In this document: one piece after another, positions 5,626-5,637 of the stretch
Layout: every line of letters begins with the position of its first letter
Numbering within the stretch: position 1 is the stretch's first letter
Source of the DNA: Govanella sp037189785
GTDB lineage: Bacteria > Pseudomonadota > Alphaproteobacteria > Sphingomonadales > Govanellaceae
Assembly: GCA_037189785.1 (NCBI GenBank)
Contig: JBBCIP010000021.1
Coordinates: 1 to 5,637, forward strand
DNA: 5,637 nucleotides
Direction: 5' to 3'
Notes under the pieces: model-generated
Seen by the model: the letters and a program-made list of their open reading frames with translations, nothing else
The model's database searches: none
What the model was told of the DNA's origin: nothing
Position numbers and translations under genes: made by a program

Positions 5626-5637
5626 AAACTGACGCGG

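Overview
The window is a compact, all-minus-strand stretch of a Gram-negative genome of moderate GC, most likely an alphaproteobacterium. That assignment is an inference from the style of the proteins (a CobC-like phosphatase with an RHAPT motif, a MalT-type LuxR regulator next to a Rieske oxygenase) and from the cobalamin riboswitch. No marker gene fixes the taxon, and there are no rRNA, tRNA, CRISPR or mobile-element features. Everything is read leftward, so 'upstream' means higher coordinates.

From right to left: a Rieske non-haem iron oxygenase alpha subunit (4542-5570, ATG start with GGAG) with a possible promoter at the right edge. It is followed by a 95-bp gap holding a near-perfect 17-bp inverted repeat, then a DJ-1/PfpI-superfamily protein of the Hsp31/glyoxalase III type (3742-4446). 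A strong rho-independent terminator (3666-3710) closes that pair. Next comes a 922-aa MalT-type (LAL) LuxR-family ATPase regulator (829-3597, GTG start with GGAGG). After a 98-bp gap lies a histidine phosphatase that looks like alpha-ribazole phosphatase (143-730). At the left edge there is a sigma70-like promoter (89-117) and the 5' half of a cobalamin riboswitch (1 to about 80), cut by the window edge; the gene it controls lies outside.

The window seems to join two themes. The left end is a cobalamin locus: a CobC-like enzyme of nucleotide-loop assembly and a B12-sensing leader in the same direction. The right part looks like a small regulated oxidation module: a Rieske oxygenase, a possible aldehyde-detoxifying DJ-1 protein, and a large ligand-sensing activator. 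The ten-base word GGTGTTCTTG occurs upstream of both the oxygenase and the DJ-1 gene on the coding strand, and a GTGTTAACAC palindrome lies upstream of the regulator gene, so a shared operator is a testable idea. The oxygenase substrate, the regulator ligand and the redox partners cannot be read from this sequence.
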